NCBI RefSeq assembly: GCF_010747415.1
Contig: NZ_JAAGNZ010000002.1
Coordinates: forward strand, 248,001-312,000
From: Spirosoma agri
GTDB lineage: Bacteria > Bacteroidota > Bacteroidia > Cytophagales > Spirosomataceae
Length of the DNA: 64,000 nucleotides
Direction of reading: 5' to 3'
Part shown: in pieces, positions 42,519 through 52,277 of the stretch
Layout: every line of letters begins with the position of its first letter
Numbering within the stretch: the first letter of the stretch is position 1
Notes under the pieces: generated by a model
The model's database searches: none
Told to the model about the DNA's origin: nothing
Seen by the model: only the letters and a program-made list of their open reading frames with translations
Made by a program: the position numbers and the translations under genes

Positions 42519-45470
42519 ATGTATAATATCTCTACTATGAGTCGTTATTTGTTATGGGCTACAATTTGGCTGGTTACACTGACTAGTGCGTTAGCCCAGG
42601 GTATACGGGGCCGTGTGACGGATGTAACAACGAAATCCGCCATTCCCGGAGCAACCGTTGTTGTTATGAATAGCAGTGTTGGAACGACGGCTGATGCCAG
42701 TGGCGACTACTCCCTGAAGTTGAAGCCCGGAAGCTACACCCTCAAGATTAGCTTTGTGGGCTATGAAACGTTGAGTCTTCCCGTCACGGTAACGAGTGGT
42801 GACGTCGTTGCGAACGGTGAATTGAAAGAAAGTGCTTCGGCACTCAGTGAAGTTGTCGTCATTGGCTCGCGTTCGCAAACGGCCCGGACCAATGTGCAAA
42901 CGGCCGCGCCTGTCGACGTTATTTCGACGAAAGAGCTGAAAGGCTTTCCGCAGGTGGACATCAGCCAGGTTCTGAACTTTGTGGCCCCTTCGTTCAACTC
43001 GAATCGCCAGACGGTTACGGATGGAACGGATCATATTGACCCGGCCTCGTTACGCGGTCTGGGTCCCGATCAGGTACTGGTACTGGTGAATGGGAAACGT
43101 CGTCACACAACGGCGTTGGTAAACATCAATGGCTCGGTTGGCCGGGGTTCGGTCGGTACGGACATGAACGTGATCCCGGTAGCTGCTGTAGAGCGCATCG
43201 AAGTGTTGCGTGATGGGGCCGCTGCCCAATACGGTACAGATGCGATTGCGGGTGTGATCAACGTCGTACTGAAAAAGAACTACAACGGCTTTTCGGCATC
43301 GCTGACGGGTGGTCAGAACATGACGAATATGAAGTACGTTATTCCCAACATCAACGGTGGTTCGGACGCAAGAAACCAGAAAATTAATGATGGTAGCTTA
43401 CTTCAATTCGATTTCTCGAAAGGGTTCCGGTTGGGTAAAGAGGGCCGTCTGACCGTTAGTGGCCAGTATAATTCGCACGACCGGACCAACCGCAGTGCCA
43501 ATGACAATGCACCCACCATCTACCTGGGTTCTGCCGGTGGTTTCCCAACGACGCCAGCAGGGCAGGATGCTACGGCGTTCCGCAAGGATCTGATTGCGCA
43601 GGATCAGGCCATCATTCAGCAACGGGGTTACAATCGCCAGAACATGATTGTCGGTAACTCAAATGCCAAGAACCTGGGCATATTTGTTAACGGTGGCATT
43701 CCGGTCGGTACGAAGTCGGAGTTTTACTTCTCAGGCGGTATTACACACCGTACCGGTACAGGCTATGGCAACAACCGAATCCCGAACTCGCGTAATCAGC
43801 AACCGCTGAAAGCCGATGGTACGCTCTATTATCCGGATGGTTTCCTGCCCGGTATTCAGTCGAGTATCAATGACCAGTCGTTGATTCTGGGTTACAAAAC
43901 GATGCTGGGCCAGTGGAATGCCGAGATCAGTAACGTAATCGGACAGAACACGTTCGGCTTTACGGTTACGAACTCCGGTAACGCGTCGCTGCCCGCGAAC
44001 AATAACCCACAGACGACATTCGATGCGGGTAAGCTTCAGTTTTTGCAAAATACGGTCAATGCAGACCTTAGCCGCCGGTTTGTATCGGCCAGCAATACCA
44101 CGCTGAACGTAGCCTACGGGGGTGAACTCCGGTTCGAAAATTTCCAGACCCACGCGGGTGAATCAGGTTCGTACTCCGGCGATCCGAACCGTATTTTGCC
44201 CATAGCTCCGCCACTATCGGGAACGGTAGTAGCGGCTCCGGGCGCGCAGGTATTCCCCGGACTTCAGCCAAGCGATGAGGTGAACAAGTCGCGCAACAGC
44301 CAGGCCCTTTACCTTGATCTGGAAGGTGAACGGGGAAAACTGTTAGTCGGTGCGGCTGGCCGTTTTGAACACTACAGCGATTTTGGCTCAACTATTAACG
44401 GTAAACTGACCGCCCGTTTTCAGGTGACGCCCGCCCTTGCCGTGCGAGGATCGGCCAGCACCGGTTTCCGGGCACCGTCGCTTCATCAGCGGTATTTCCA
44501 GAACACCAGTACCCAGTTTGTCAATGGGTTGCCGTCGAACACGCTGACACTCAATAACGATAGCCCCATTGTCAGAAACGTGATCGGCGTTGATGCGCTA
44601 AAGCCCGAAACGTCGGTTAACCTGGCTCTGGGTGTGACTGCCCGCGCTGGCCGTGCGTTCACCTTAACTGTCGATGCTTACCAGATCGACATTACGAACC
44701 GGATTGTGTATTCGGGATCGTTTACCCGTGCGCAGCTGGGCTTTGGGACGAACGATTACCTGGGCGTGAACCTGGTTCGTTTTTTCGCCAATGCGATTAA
44801 CACCCGGACTCGTGGCCTTGACATTGTAGCGGCTGAACGGCTTAGCGTTGGCAAAGGTCAGTTGGTCCTGACGGCTGCGTTGAACTTCAACAAAAATACG
44901 GTGACGGCGATCAACAGCACACCGTTGATCGATGATCCGAAAAACAATCCGGTCGGTGCGAATCCAAGCACCTGGTATCGCACCTCGTTGTTTGACCGCA
45001 ACCAGATTTCGATCATTGAAGATTACCTGCCCCGCAGCAAGTGGAACCTGAGCGCAACTTACACGATCGGTAAGTTTGACATTGCTGCCCGTACCGTACG
45101 CTTTGGCGAGGTGAAATTCAAAACGGCCACTGATCCCGATGCTAAGCGAGCCGATGGAACGTACTGGAATACGCAGTTTTCTCGTGACGAAACGGGTCAT
45201 GCCTTCATCGATCAGACGTTCAAGCCTGTTTGGATCACGGATTTGACGGTGACCTATCGCTTAACGAAAGCCATCGGCGTTACCGTTGGAGCCAACAACG
45301 TGTTCGATGTGTATCCTGATCAACTTTATATCGACCCACGCAATGCGCTAGGTAGCACCGATTATGCGTCAGGACGCGACAACTCGAACCGGGGTCGATT
45401 CCTGTTCTCACCAAACCAGGGCGGTTACAACGGTCGCTACGTATTTGGCCGTGTTAGCGTGAATTTCTAA
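42519..45470 (+). CDS. TonB-dependent receptor
   Basis: 983-residue outer-membrane receptor. Seen: signal peptide (ending SALAQ), carboxypeptidase-regulatory-like domain (IRGRVTDVTTKSAIPGATVV to SFVGYETLSLPV), a TonB-box-like SEVVVIGSR, a plug domain (VDVISTKELKGFPQVDISQV, then RGLGPDQVLVLVNGKRRHTT and VERIEVLRDGAAAQYGTDAI), and a barrel ending YNGRYVFGRVSVNF. ATG 42537 (MSRYLL) is an alternative start. The plug lacks the SusC-type linker, and no susD-like gene follows. The class resembles receptors for siderophores or other small ligands; the substrate is not predictable. Confidence 0.93.
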   Translation: MYNISTMSRYLLWATIWLVTLTSALAQGIRGRVTDVTTKSAIPGATVVVMNSSVGTTADASGDYSLKLKPGSYTLKISFVGYETLSLPVTVTSGDVVANGELKESASALSEVVVIGSRSQTARTNVQTAAPVDVISTKELKGFPQVDISQVLNFVAPSFNSNRQTVTDGTDHIDPASLRGLGPDQVLVLVNGKRRHTTALVNINGSVGRGSVGTDMNVIPVAAVERIEVLRDGAAAQYGTDAIAGVINVVLKKNYNGFSASLTGGQNMTNMKYVIPNINGGSDARNQKINDGSLLQFDFSKGFRLGKEGRLTVSGQYNSHDRTNRSANDNAPTIYLGSAGGFPTTPAGQDATAFRKDLIAQDQAIIQQRGYNRQNMIVGNSNAKNLGIFVNGGIPVGTKSEFYFSGGITHRTGTGYGNNRIPNSRNQQPLKADGTLYYPDGFLPGIQSSINDQSLILGYKTMLGQWNAEISNVIGQNTFGFTVTNSGNASLPANNNPQTTFDAGKLQFLQNTVNADLSRRFVSASNTTLNVAYGGELRFENFQTHAGESGSYSGDPNRILPIAPPLSGTVVAAPGAQVFPGLQPSDEVNKSRNSQALYLDLEGERGKLLVGAAGRFEHYSDFGSTINGKLTARFQVTPALAVRGSASTGFRAPSLHQRYFQNTSTQFVNGLPSNTLTLNNDSPIVRNVIGVDALKPETSVNLALGVTARAGRAFTLTVDAYQIDITNRIVYSGSFTRAQLGFGTNDYLGVNLVRFFANAINTRTRGLDIVAAERLSVGKGQLVLTAALNFNKNTVTAINSTPLIDDPKNNPVGANPSTWYRTSLFDRNQISIIEDYLPRSKWNLSATYTIGKFDIAARTVRFGEVKFKTATDPDAKRADGTYWNTQFSRDETGHAFIDQTFKPVWITDLTVTYRLTKAIGVTVGANNVFDVYPDQLYIDPRNALGSTDYASGRDNSNRGRFLFSPNQGGYNGRYVFGRVSVNF

Positions 45471-45486
45471 AGACTGACACCGTCTT

Positions 45487-45536
45487 AAGTACAGTAAAAG
45501 AGCCGCCCTTACGAGGGCGGCTCTTTTACTGTACTT
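45487..45536. terminator. Strong terminator after TonB receptor
   Basis: A 23-bp perfect stem with a four-base loop (TACG), core AGAGCCGCCCT, with A and T runs inside the stem. Confidence 0.92.
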
Positions 45537-45700
45537 CGCCCCCGAGGGCTAATAGATGATGACGCAAAACAACTGAACAACAAAGAATTCAAACCTTTAC
45601 ACCGCATCGGCGGCCCGGCCTCGTTTGGTTGGGCTGCTAGACTCGGCCTTCGGAAGCCTACTTCCTAGCATCCGGCAACTACCCTATGCGGAGCGGAATG

Positions 45701-46009
45701 TTACGCAGTTTGTAGACCACTTGCCTGATTGAAATGGCGAATGGCTGAACGGTTGACTTTGCGTTCAGCATGCCACAACTCATAGTTCTTTTGTAAGTTG
45801 ACCCAGAATTGAGCCGTGTTGCCAAATGCTTCTGACAACTTGACGGCTAACTCTGGGCTAATACCAGCTCGCTCGTTGACGATAGCCGAGAGATTGGCGC
45901 GGGCAACGCCTAAACCCTGTGCGACTTCCGTTATAGTCAAATTCCTCTCTTTAATGTAGTCCTCCCGCAAAATCTCGCCGGGATGCACTGGGGGTAGGTT
46001 GCGTATCAT
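45701..46009 (-). CDS. higA: HigA-family antitoxin
   Basis: Antitoxin and autorepressor of a HigBA-type module. Seen: 102 residues, LPPVHPGEILREDYIKERNL at the N-terminus, an XRE-type helix-turn-helix (TITEVAQGLGVARANLSAIV then NERAGISPELAVKLSEAFGN), and FWVNLQKNYELWHAE, all typical of the HigA/VapI family. ATG 46009 begins two bases after the toxin stop; a TTG six bases upstream would overlap it. The antitoxin is intact although its toxin gene is broken, so it may persist as a free regulator or as protection against related toxins. Confidence 0.92.
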   Translation of the reverse strand: MIRNLPPVHPGEILREDYIKERNLTITEVAQGLGVARANLSAIVNERAGISPELAVKLSEAFGNTAQFWVNLQKNYELWHAERKVNRSAIRHFNQASGLQTA

Positions 46010-46011
46010 AA

Positions 46012-46290
46012 TCAATGGTAATCTACATAGTCAACATCGTACACATCACCGGCTTCAAAGCGAAAAATAATCCGGTAGTTGGGCGTCACAGTAATGGCCC
46101 AGAATTCTGCCAAATCGCCCGTGAGTTTATGGATGCCAGACCCCATCTGTTAAATATCTCTGACAGAGGTCAGGGCATCCAACTGGTCAAAGAGCCGGTT
46201 AATCTTGCGCAGGTATTGAGCGGGTAACCTGGAACCATTGCCTGCTTCATAATACTGATGAAGCCCTTTGTGTTTGAAGTTAACGATCAT
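46012..46290 (-). pseudogene. higB: HigB-family toxin gene with in-frame stop
   Basis: A RelE-superfamily mRNA-cleaving toxin of 92 codons interrupted by TAA at codon 47 (46150-46152). Before the stop it reads MIVNFKHKGLHQYYEAGNGS and RLPAQYLRKINRLFDQLDAL. After it, in the same frame, come QMGSGIHKLTGDLAEFWAIT and YRIIFRFEAGDVYDVDYVDY, ending in His and TGA. Both halves match HigB closely and nothing is missing, so this is a single-codon nonsense change. Possible readthrough or a restart at the ATG two codons later cannot be excluded. A sequencing error is also possible. Confidence 0.85.
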
Positions 46291-46447
46291 TGTTCGCTTT
46301 GTAGCGTGTAATACTACACATTACAAACCAAAAGGAAAATAGTGCCACATCAATTCGGCGTTTCTCGTGTCCACGGGGGCTAACCAACCGACCGGACGCT
46401 GGAAATGAAAGAACGACTTAAGCAAGCACCCAACGCCGATAAGTACC

Positions 46448-47227
46448 CTACTTCGGTCCCATACGAATAGCACCATCGAGCCGAATGACTTCGCCGTTTA
46501 ACATGGGATTTTCGATGATGCTTTTGACCAAAATAGCATACTCAGCCGGGCGGCCAAGCCGGGAGGGAAAAGGGACCTGTTGCCCCAGTGACAGACGAGC
46601 TTCTTCGGGAAGCCCCAGCAGTAAAGGCGTTTCGAACAGGCCGGGCGCAATGGTCATGACCCGAATGCCGGAACGGGCCAGGTCGCGGGCAATGGGAAGC
46701 GTCATGCCGACAATGCCTCCCTTTGATGCCGAATAAGCGGCCTGTCCCATTTGCCCGTCATAAGCGGCTACGGATGCTGTATTGATGATGATGCCCCGCT
46801 CACCCTCGTTATTGGGGCTGTTGCGTTCCATTGCCAAAGCTGCGAGTCGAATGACATTGAACGTCCCGATAAGGTTGACGGAAACGACCTTTTGAAAGGC
46901 CGCCAGCGAATGAGCGCCATACACGCCATCGACTTTGCCGAGGGTTTTGCGGGCTTCGGCGATACCGGCGCAATTGACGTTGATGTGTAAACCACCGAAG
47001 GTTTCTACCGCCAGATTGACAGCCGCCTGCACATCGGTTTCACTGGTAACGTTGGTGCTGATAAACCGGACCGCAGGCCCTAATTCATCGGCTAACGCAT
47101 TACCCCGTTCCTCATTCAGATCAGCGATGATAACATTGGCGCCCTTCGAGGCCAGGAGTCGTGTCGTGGCTTCACCGAGTCCGGAAGCGCCCCCGGTGAC
47201 TAAGGCGGTTGCTGCAGTTATGTTCAT
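46448..47227 (-). CDS. SDR-family 3-hydroxyacyl-CoA dehydrogenase-like enzyme
   Basis: NAD-dependent short-chain dehydrogenase resembling type 2 3-hydroxyacyl-CoA dehydrogenase (HSD10). Seen: the glycine-rich [13 protein letters not shown] at 11-23, ADLN at the end of the second strand for NAD, NCAG, catalytic Ser in [10 protein letters not shown], and YSASKGG with catalytic Tyr and Lys. The [17 protein letters not shown] loop is characteristic of the HSD10 group. 259 residues. Likely role in beta-oxidation of fatty acids or branched-chain acyl-CoA. It stands before the nucleotidase on the same strand, 49 bases away. Confidence 0.9.
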   Translation of the reverse strand: MNITAATALVTGGASGLGEATTRLLASKGANVIIADLNEERGNALADELGPAVRFISTNVTSETDVQAAVNLAVETFGGLHINVNCAGIAEARKTLGKVDGVYGAHSLAAFQKVVSVNLIGTFNVIRLAALAMERNSPNNEGERGIIINTASVAAYDGQMGQAAYSASKGGIVGMTLPIARDLARSGIRVMTIAPGLFETPLLLGLPEEARLSLGQQVPFPSRLGRPAEYAILVKSIIENPMLNGEVIRLDGAIRMGPK

Positions 47228-47276
47228 ACCGTACCTTTTGTTTAGTTCCCTGAACGCATCAATAAACCAGTCTAGT

Positions 47277-47966
47277 CTACAGAATAGCCATCAACTCGTT
47301 CCAGTGGCGAATGTCGTAGGTTGGCTGATCGTCGACGAGCAGGCCGGAAGGATTGTAGAAAACTGTATCCAAGCCAACACCTTTGGCTCCCAGAATGTCA
47401 GCCTCGTAATTATCGCCGATCATCAGGCTTTCCGCTGCGGTCGTGCCGCTGATCTCCATGGCGTACTGGAATACCAGCGGATTGGGCTTCTTCGCATTGG
47501 CGTTTTCGCTGGTGACGACATGGGTGAAATAATGGGCGATGTCGGCACTAGCCATTTTGATGGATTGGATATCCGCAAACCCATTCGTGATGATGTGCAT
47601 CGTATAGCGACCTTTCAGATGATCCAGCACCTCGCGGGCCGACTCCAGCAAATGCGGTTTCCGGGGAAGCAATCGCAGGTATTCGACATTCAGATCAGCA
47701 TGGACCGCCGACTCATCGACGCCAAGCGCCCGAAAGACCATAGGAAACCGGTGCTTCCGGATGTACGTATGTTCAATGAGGTTTCGGTCGTAATCAACCC
47801 ACAGCTGCTTGTTGATCGCAATAAAATGACGGCTGAATTCCTCCGCTGAGGGAATGCCCAGATCGGCCAGACGAAACGTCTCGAACAGCTCCGCAAGTGA
47901 CTCCGCCGAATTACGGTCGAAATCCCAAAGCGTGTGATCGAGGTCAAAGAAAAGGTGCTTGTACAT
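47277..47966 (-). CDS. YjjG-like HAD-family pyrimidine nucleotidase
   Basis: Haloacid-dehalogenase-fold phosphatase; YjjG members dephosphorylate pyrimidine nucleoside monophosphates, including non-canonical ones. Seen: motif [12 protein letters not shown] with nucleophile D8 and D10, motif II IITNGF, motif III with Lys in [10 protein letters not shown], and motif [16 protein letters not shown] helical cap domain lies at about 18-90. 229 residues, normal for the group. Lies between the SDR gene and the ferredoxin-like gene, all on the minus strand. Confidence 0.9.
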   Translation of the reverse strand: MYKHLFFDLDHTLWDFDRNSAESLAELFETFRLADLGIPSAEEFSRHFIAINKQLWVDYDRNLIEHTYIRKHRFPMVFRALGVDESAVHADLNVEYLRLLPRKPHLLESAREVLDHLKGRYTMHIITNGFADIQSIKMASADIAHYFTHVVTSENANAKKPNPLVFQYAMEISGTTAAESLMIGDNYEADILGAKGVGLDTVFYNPSGLLVDDQPTYDIRHWNELMAIL

Positions 47967-48033
47967 TGATGCAAGTAGGTTCGGGTACTGGTTTTGCTGA
48001 TACGTACTTCACCTCGACCAGCACCCAAAACCG

Positions 48034-48339
48034 TTAATAATTCAGCTTGAGCCGCTCAACCGGCTGGTTGTTCAGTAAGTCGCTTTCTATGATCTCGTTC
48101 ACATCGGATAGTTGAACATTGCCGTAGTAGGTGCCTTCCGGGTAAACGACCAGGGCCGGACCGAAGGCGCAGGCATCGAGACAAGCGGTCCGTTGAGCGC
48201 GCATTTCTTTCAGCAGACCGCGTTCGGCCAGTGCTGCTTTGAAGGCGTCAACCAGTTCGTTACCGTGCGCTTCACCACACGATTTTTTAGGAGCTGCTTT
48301 CTGATTCGCGCAAATGAAAACGTGCTTTTTGTATTTCAT
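48034..48339 (-). CDS. Thioredoxin-like [2Fe-2S] ferredoxin
   Basis: 101-residue protein of the small thioredoxin-fold [2Fe-2S] family. Seen: four cysteines that would bind the cluster, C10 and C21 (FICANQKAAPKKSCG) and C53 and C57 (TACLDACAFGPALVVYPEG), followed by the YYGNVQLSDVNEII segment found across the family. Probably a cytosolic electron carrier; its partner is not evident from the neighbours. Confidence 0.92.
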   Translation of the reverse strand: MKYKKHVFICANQKAAPKKSCGEAHGNELVDAFKAALAERGLLKEMRAQRTACLDACAFGPALVVYPEGTYYGNVQLSDVNEIIESDLLNNQPVERLKLNY

Positions 48340-48435
48340 AGGTTGTGTTGATCTATACGCAAAGGTACGTAACGAACCTTCGCGCCTGCAACAAGTGATG
48401 AACGAACGGCGGATCTGTTTTTGCTGCCCGGCGGA

Positions 48436-49479
48436 TTATTTTTTGGCTACGACCATCACCCGACCGGGCATGGTGCGGTACGTAACGACTTTGTGTTGTT
48501 TTAATCCGGCCGTTTGTTGCCATTGCTGAATTTCGGCGACTGAGTAGTTACCGGCGGTACTGCTCAATCCATAAAACAGATCCGTGCTGCTGCCAATCAG
48601 GTTTGGTTTTGCGCCCAGCTCCGGTCGGCTGAATTCGTTGACGATAAAAACGCCCCCCGGTCGCAAAGCCCTGGCTACTTTTGTGGTAACGAGCTGATTT
48701 TGATCCGGGGTAAAATGATGGGCTAGGCTTGAGAGCAGCACAATATCAAACGTATTTTCGCCAAAATCGTCGGTGAGTGCATTGCCGGGTCGGTAGGTGA
48801 TCCGGTCGCCCATACCCTGCCGATCCAGCAACGGAGCGGCCTGTTCAATGGCGGCTGGCAAATCAAGAATGACTGATGTTAAGGCCGGAAGTTTCCGGCA
48901 GAGCGCCACCGAATGCTGACCATGGGAGCCACCAATGTCCAGCATTGTTGTGGCCGACTTCGGTACCGGTGCACGTCGACCGAATTCCCGCGCTTCGGTA
49001 CTGCTGGCGGCCACCATGGCTTCCTGGTAATAACGCCATTGTTCTGTCGACAGGCTATCGTGGTATTGAATGCCTTTACCCGTTTGCAGATAGTCGCCCA
49101 GATGATTCATCCAATCCCAAACAACGCGATTGTTGAAAATCATCATGCCATGAACCGAGTAAGGGTCATCTTTCGTCGCAAATCGCCGGGCCATTTTCGT
49201 TAGCGTAAAGCGATCGTTATGGAAGGTAAAATAGCCCATAGCAGTTAATAGACCCATTAATTCGCCTAGTGCTTTAGGATTCAGGTTGAGCACAGCCGCG
49301 AGCTCATCCAGTGTATTGGCTCCATTGTTAACCGCGTCAAATACGCCTTTGTCAGCGGCTTCGAGAACGGCTTTTGCCAGAACCGGCATAATCTGAACGT
49401 GAAGAAGCGGAATCGGAGCCAGGTTAGCGCGCAGAGCCAGCCATTCAAGTGGATTTTCCGGTGAGATTGTCAGTTGCAT
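48436..49479 (-). CDS. SAM-dependent methyltransferase with dimerisation domain
   Basis: 347 residues. The N-terminal winged-helix dimerisation domain (about 15-95, LEAADKGVFDAVNNGANTLD then ELAAVLNLNPKALGELMGLL) and the C-terminal Rossmann methyltransferase (motif I TTMLDIGGSHGQHSVAL near 176, VILDLPAAIEQA, LSSLAHHFT, LRPGGVFIVNEF) match the O-methyltransferase type-2 architecture. Such enzymes methylate hydroxyls of small aromatic or polyketide molecules, but some have other acceptors. No biosynthetic cluster surrounds it, so the substrate is unknown. Confidence 0.85.
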   Translation of the reverse strand: MQLTISPENPLEWLALRANLAPIPLLHVQIMPVLAKAVLEAADKGVFDAVNNGANTLDELAAVLNLNPKALGELMGLLTAMGYFTFHNDRFTLTKMARRFATKDDPYSVHGMMIFNNRVVWDWMNHLGDYLQTGKGIQYHDSLSTEQWRYYQEAMVAASSTEAREFGRRAPVPKSATTMLDIGGSHGQHSVALCRKLPALTSVILDLPAAIEQAAPLLDRQGMGDRITYRPGNALTDDFGENTFDIVLLSSLAHHFTPDQNQLVTTKVARALRPGGVFIVNEFSRPELGAKPNLIGSSTDLFYGLSSTAGNYSVAEIQQWQQTAGLKQHKVVTYRTMPGRVMVVAKK

Positions 49480-49686
49480 AGGTAATAGGGCGTCTATACC
49501 TACAACTCACTAACGCCTAACTTGGCTTAAATCGACTAAACTTTAGTTCCGAATCTGTTTTAGTTTATACCATTTGGTTGCGATAAAAAGTAGACAGCTT
49601 CTTCCTCAGCGTATTTGCGTTGACCGTTCCACTAAATAATTTTGCTGGACGCATATACTACTCGTACCACTTACCTATTTCTCTCC

Positions 49687-52206
49687 GTGACCAGTACTAT
49701 TACCCGCTTTCTGAAAATAGCAATCGTGTTTTGCTGTTTTCTTACCCACGTTGCTTACTCTCAGGTTATAACAACCATTGTTTCCGGTACGACTATAGGC
49801 GATGGCGGGCCAGCGCTCAATGCCGGTTTTTGTAGCCCCACCGCCATTGGGTTCGACCAGAACGGAAACTCCTTCATCATGGATACGGAAGGCTATCGGG
49901 TTCGCAAAATCGATGCAAATGGAATCGTTACTACATTGGCAGGAACTGGAGAGGTTGGTTTCGAGGGTGACAACGGTCCGGCTACCAATGCCAAATTCAT
50001 TCAGCCTCTCGGAATGGCAATAGATGCTACGGGACGGGTGTATATTGCCGATTCTCAAAATCACCGTGTTCGAAGAATCGACCTTAATGGTGTTATTACC
50101 ACCATAGCCGGAAATGGTATCAATGGATATGGCGGAGATGGTGGACTAGCGGTAAATGCTACCTTACGTTTCCCTACTTGTGTCGTGATTGATAAGGATG
50201 GTAATCTGTACATTGTCGATTCGGGCAACAACCGTATCCGAAAAGTGGGTGTCGATGGTGTTATCAATACGGTGGCTGGCAACGGAACCCCGTCTTTTGG
50301 CGGTGATGGTGGCCCAGCCACCAGTGCTCAGTTACAATACCCCAGTGCCGTTGCTGTGGATAATTCGGGCAATCTGTATATCGCTGATACTTATAATAAC
50401 CGGATTCGTAAAGTCGACGTGAATGGCGTGATAACCACCGTGGCCGGTGATGGGTCTTTGCAGTCCAGGGGTGACGGCGGATTGGCGATCAATGCGTCAG
50501 TGTACAGACCCAATGATTTGACTATCGATGACGCTGGCGTTATATACCTTTCTCAACAAGACGGACGGGTTCGAAAAATAAACACAAACGGTATCATAGA
50601 ACCCGTAGCCGGAAATGGTACGAGTGGGTTCAGTGGCGATGGCGGTCTAGCCGTTAATGCACAGATTAGCGCCGTTCCGGGCGTTGACGTGGACGCTTCA
50701 GGAAATGTTTATATCGCTGATCAGGATAATTATCGGATACGTCGAATAACCAGCGATGGCGTTATCAATACCATCGCTGGTGGATTTACGGGCGATGGTG
50801 GTCCCGCTACTAATGCGTTCTTCCGAAAACTTCTTTTTGCTACGAAAACACCTGCCAATCTCACGGTCGACACGAAGGGAAATGTGTACGTAACGGATCA
50901 GTTTAGCCATCGCCTGCGTAAAGTTAGTCCCAATGGTATCATTAGCACGGTTGCCGGAACGGGTGTCAACGGGTATACTGGAGATAGTGGTCCTGCTACG
51001 GAAGCTCAATTGCGATATCCACGTGGTGCAGGTCTTGACGCTACAGGTAATTTGTATTTTATCGATCAGAGCAACGCGCGTATTCGAAAAATCGCGGTGA
51101 ATGGTACGATCACGACGGTGGCTGGCGACGGGACTCCGAGTTTTATTGAGAATAGATACTCAGGGTCAAGCGCTGACATTTACAACTCCAGCGGAATCGC
51201 TGTTTCGAAAGCCGGGACGGTCTATGTTCCTACCAGTAAGTGTATCTTAAAGATTACCCCTGCTGGTATCATTTCTATCGTGGCAGGAACAACCGCCAGT
51301 AGCGGCTACAGTGGTGATGGCGGACTGGCCGTCAATGCGCAATTAAACAACCCGACCAGTGTAACGCTGGACAAAGACGAAAACCTTTACATTGCTGATT
51401 TCTCTAATAACCGGGTCAGAAAGGTTGATGCCAGCGGCATCATCACTACGGTAGCTGGCAACGGTTTCCTGTATTACGGGAGCGAAAATATTCTGGCAAC
51501 GAACAGCCCTGTGAACGGACCTTATGAAGTGGCCTTTGATGGGAATGGAACAATGTATATTTCGGAGTCGTATTACAATCGAATTCGTCGAGTCGACCGC
51601 AACGGACTAATTACCACTGCGGTCGAGAGTGGCGCACAAGGGGCAAACAGTGATGGAATTCCAGCCGTCAACGCTAAATTAGTAGGTCCAAAAGGTATTA
51701 CGGTTGATGTAGCGGGTAATCTATACATAGCTGAAACAGGCAATCAGCGCGTCAGAAAAGTGACGTATCCGATCCGGCCTACATTGGCTGTCAACGAGCC
51801 GATAAACTGTTCAGCAACGTCTGTCACACTGACAGCGCAACCATCGGGCGAAGGATTTGCCTATCAGTTTGGCCCCGGTGCTACTCAGATTGGTACTACC
51901 AATCAGGCTGTTGTACAGGCGTCAGGAACCTATTCCGTTACCGTAACGACCTCTATCTTTGGCTCCCCGGCTGGCTCGGCTACCGCAAGCGTATCGATTG
52001 GTGATTTTTACACACTTAAAGCCGGTAACTGGACTGATTCAACTGTATGGTCTTGTGGAGTGGTCCCTAACGCTACACAGCAGGTTCGAATTTTACACGC
52101 AATTGACCTATCGCCAAACTATCAGGCCGAGGCACGAGCTATTCGATACGAGACAGGTGGCCGTCTGAACGTGGCTACGGGAGCAACGTTACGGCTTGCG
52201 CGCTAA
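49687..52206 (+). CDS. Secreted NHL-repeat protein
   Basis: About 839 residues from GTG 49687, which yields a normal signal peptide (FLKIAIVFCCFLTHVAYSQ); TTG 49642 would add 15. Seen: twelve repeats of about 55 residues. Each contains a variant of GDGGPATNAxL, a xPxGxAxDxxGNLYIADxxN segment, and NRIRKVDxNGVITTVAGNG. These are NHL beta-propeller blades. The C-terminus has an Ig-like stretch (SATSVTLTAQPSGEGFAYQF) and a short G8-like strand set (KAGNWTDSTVWSCGVVPNAT) that ends without a recognisable sorting domain. Probable surface or extracellular protein; ligand unknown. Confidence 0.88.
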   Translation: MTSTITRFLKIAIVFCCFLTHVAYSQVITTIVSGTTIGDGGPALNAGFCSPTAIGFDQNGNSFIMDTEGYRVRKIDANGIVTTLAGTGEVGFEGDNGPATNAKFIQPLGMAIDATGRVYIADSQNHRVRRIDLNGVITTIAGNGINGYGGDGGLAVNATLRFPTCVVIDKDGNLYIVDSGNNRIRKVGVDGVINTVAGNGTPSFGGDGGPATSAQLQYPSAVAVDNSGNLYIADTYNNRIRKVDVNGVITTVAGDGSLQSRGDGGLAINASVYRPNDLTIDDAGVIYLSQQDGRVRKINTNGIIEPVAGNGTSGFSGDGGLAVNAQISAVPGVDVDASGNVYIADQDNYRIRRITSDGVINTIAGGFTGDGGPATNAFFRKLLFATKTPANLTVDTKGNVYVTDQFSHRLRKVSPNGIISTVAGTGVNGYTGDSGPATEAQLRYPRGAGLDATGNLYFIDQSNARIRKIAVNGTITTVAGDGTPSFIENRYSGSSADIYNSSGIAVSKAGTVYVPTSKCILKITPAGIISIVAGTTASSGYSGDGGLAVNAQLNNPTSVTLDKDENLYIADFSNNRVRKVDASGIITTVAGNGFLYYGSENILATNSPVNGPYEVAFDGNGTMYISESYYNRIRRVDRNGLITTAVESGAQGANSDGIPAVNAKLVGPKGITVDVAGNLYIAETGNQRVRKVTYPIRPTLAVNEPINCSATSVTLTAQPSGEGFAYQFGPGATQIGTTNQAVVQASGTYSVTVTTSIFGSPAGSATASVSIGDFYTLKAGNWTDSTVWSCGVVPNATQQVRILHAIDLSPNYQAEARAIRYETGGRLNVATGATLRLAR

Positions 52207-52277
52207 TGATACGGTCAATGCTCTGAAGGGGTAAGCCTGTTGTCGGCAGCTGATTTTGCAGACTAAAAATACTAATC

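Noticed and set aside
46015..46227. Plus-strand open frame over the higB region
   Set aside because: It is the shadow of higB on the opposite strand; the minus strand shows clear toxin sequence on both sides of the stop.
49800..51700. Regularly spaced DNA repeats, CRISPR-like at first sight
   Set aside because: The spacing follows the coding repeats of the NHL protein, units are diverged, and the frame is open throughout. No CRISPR array was seen in the window.
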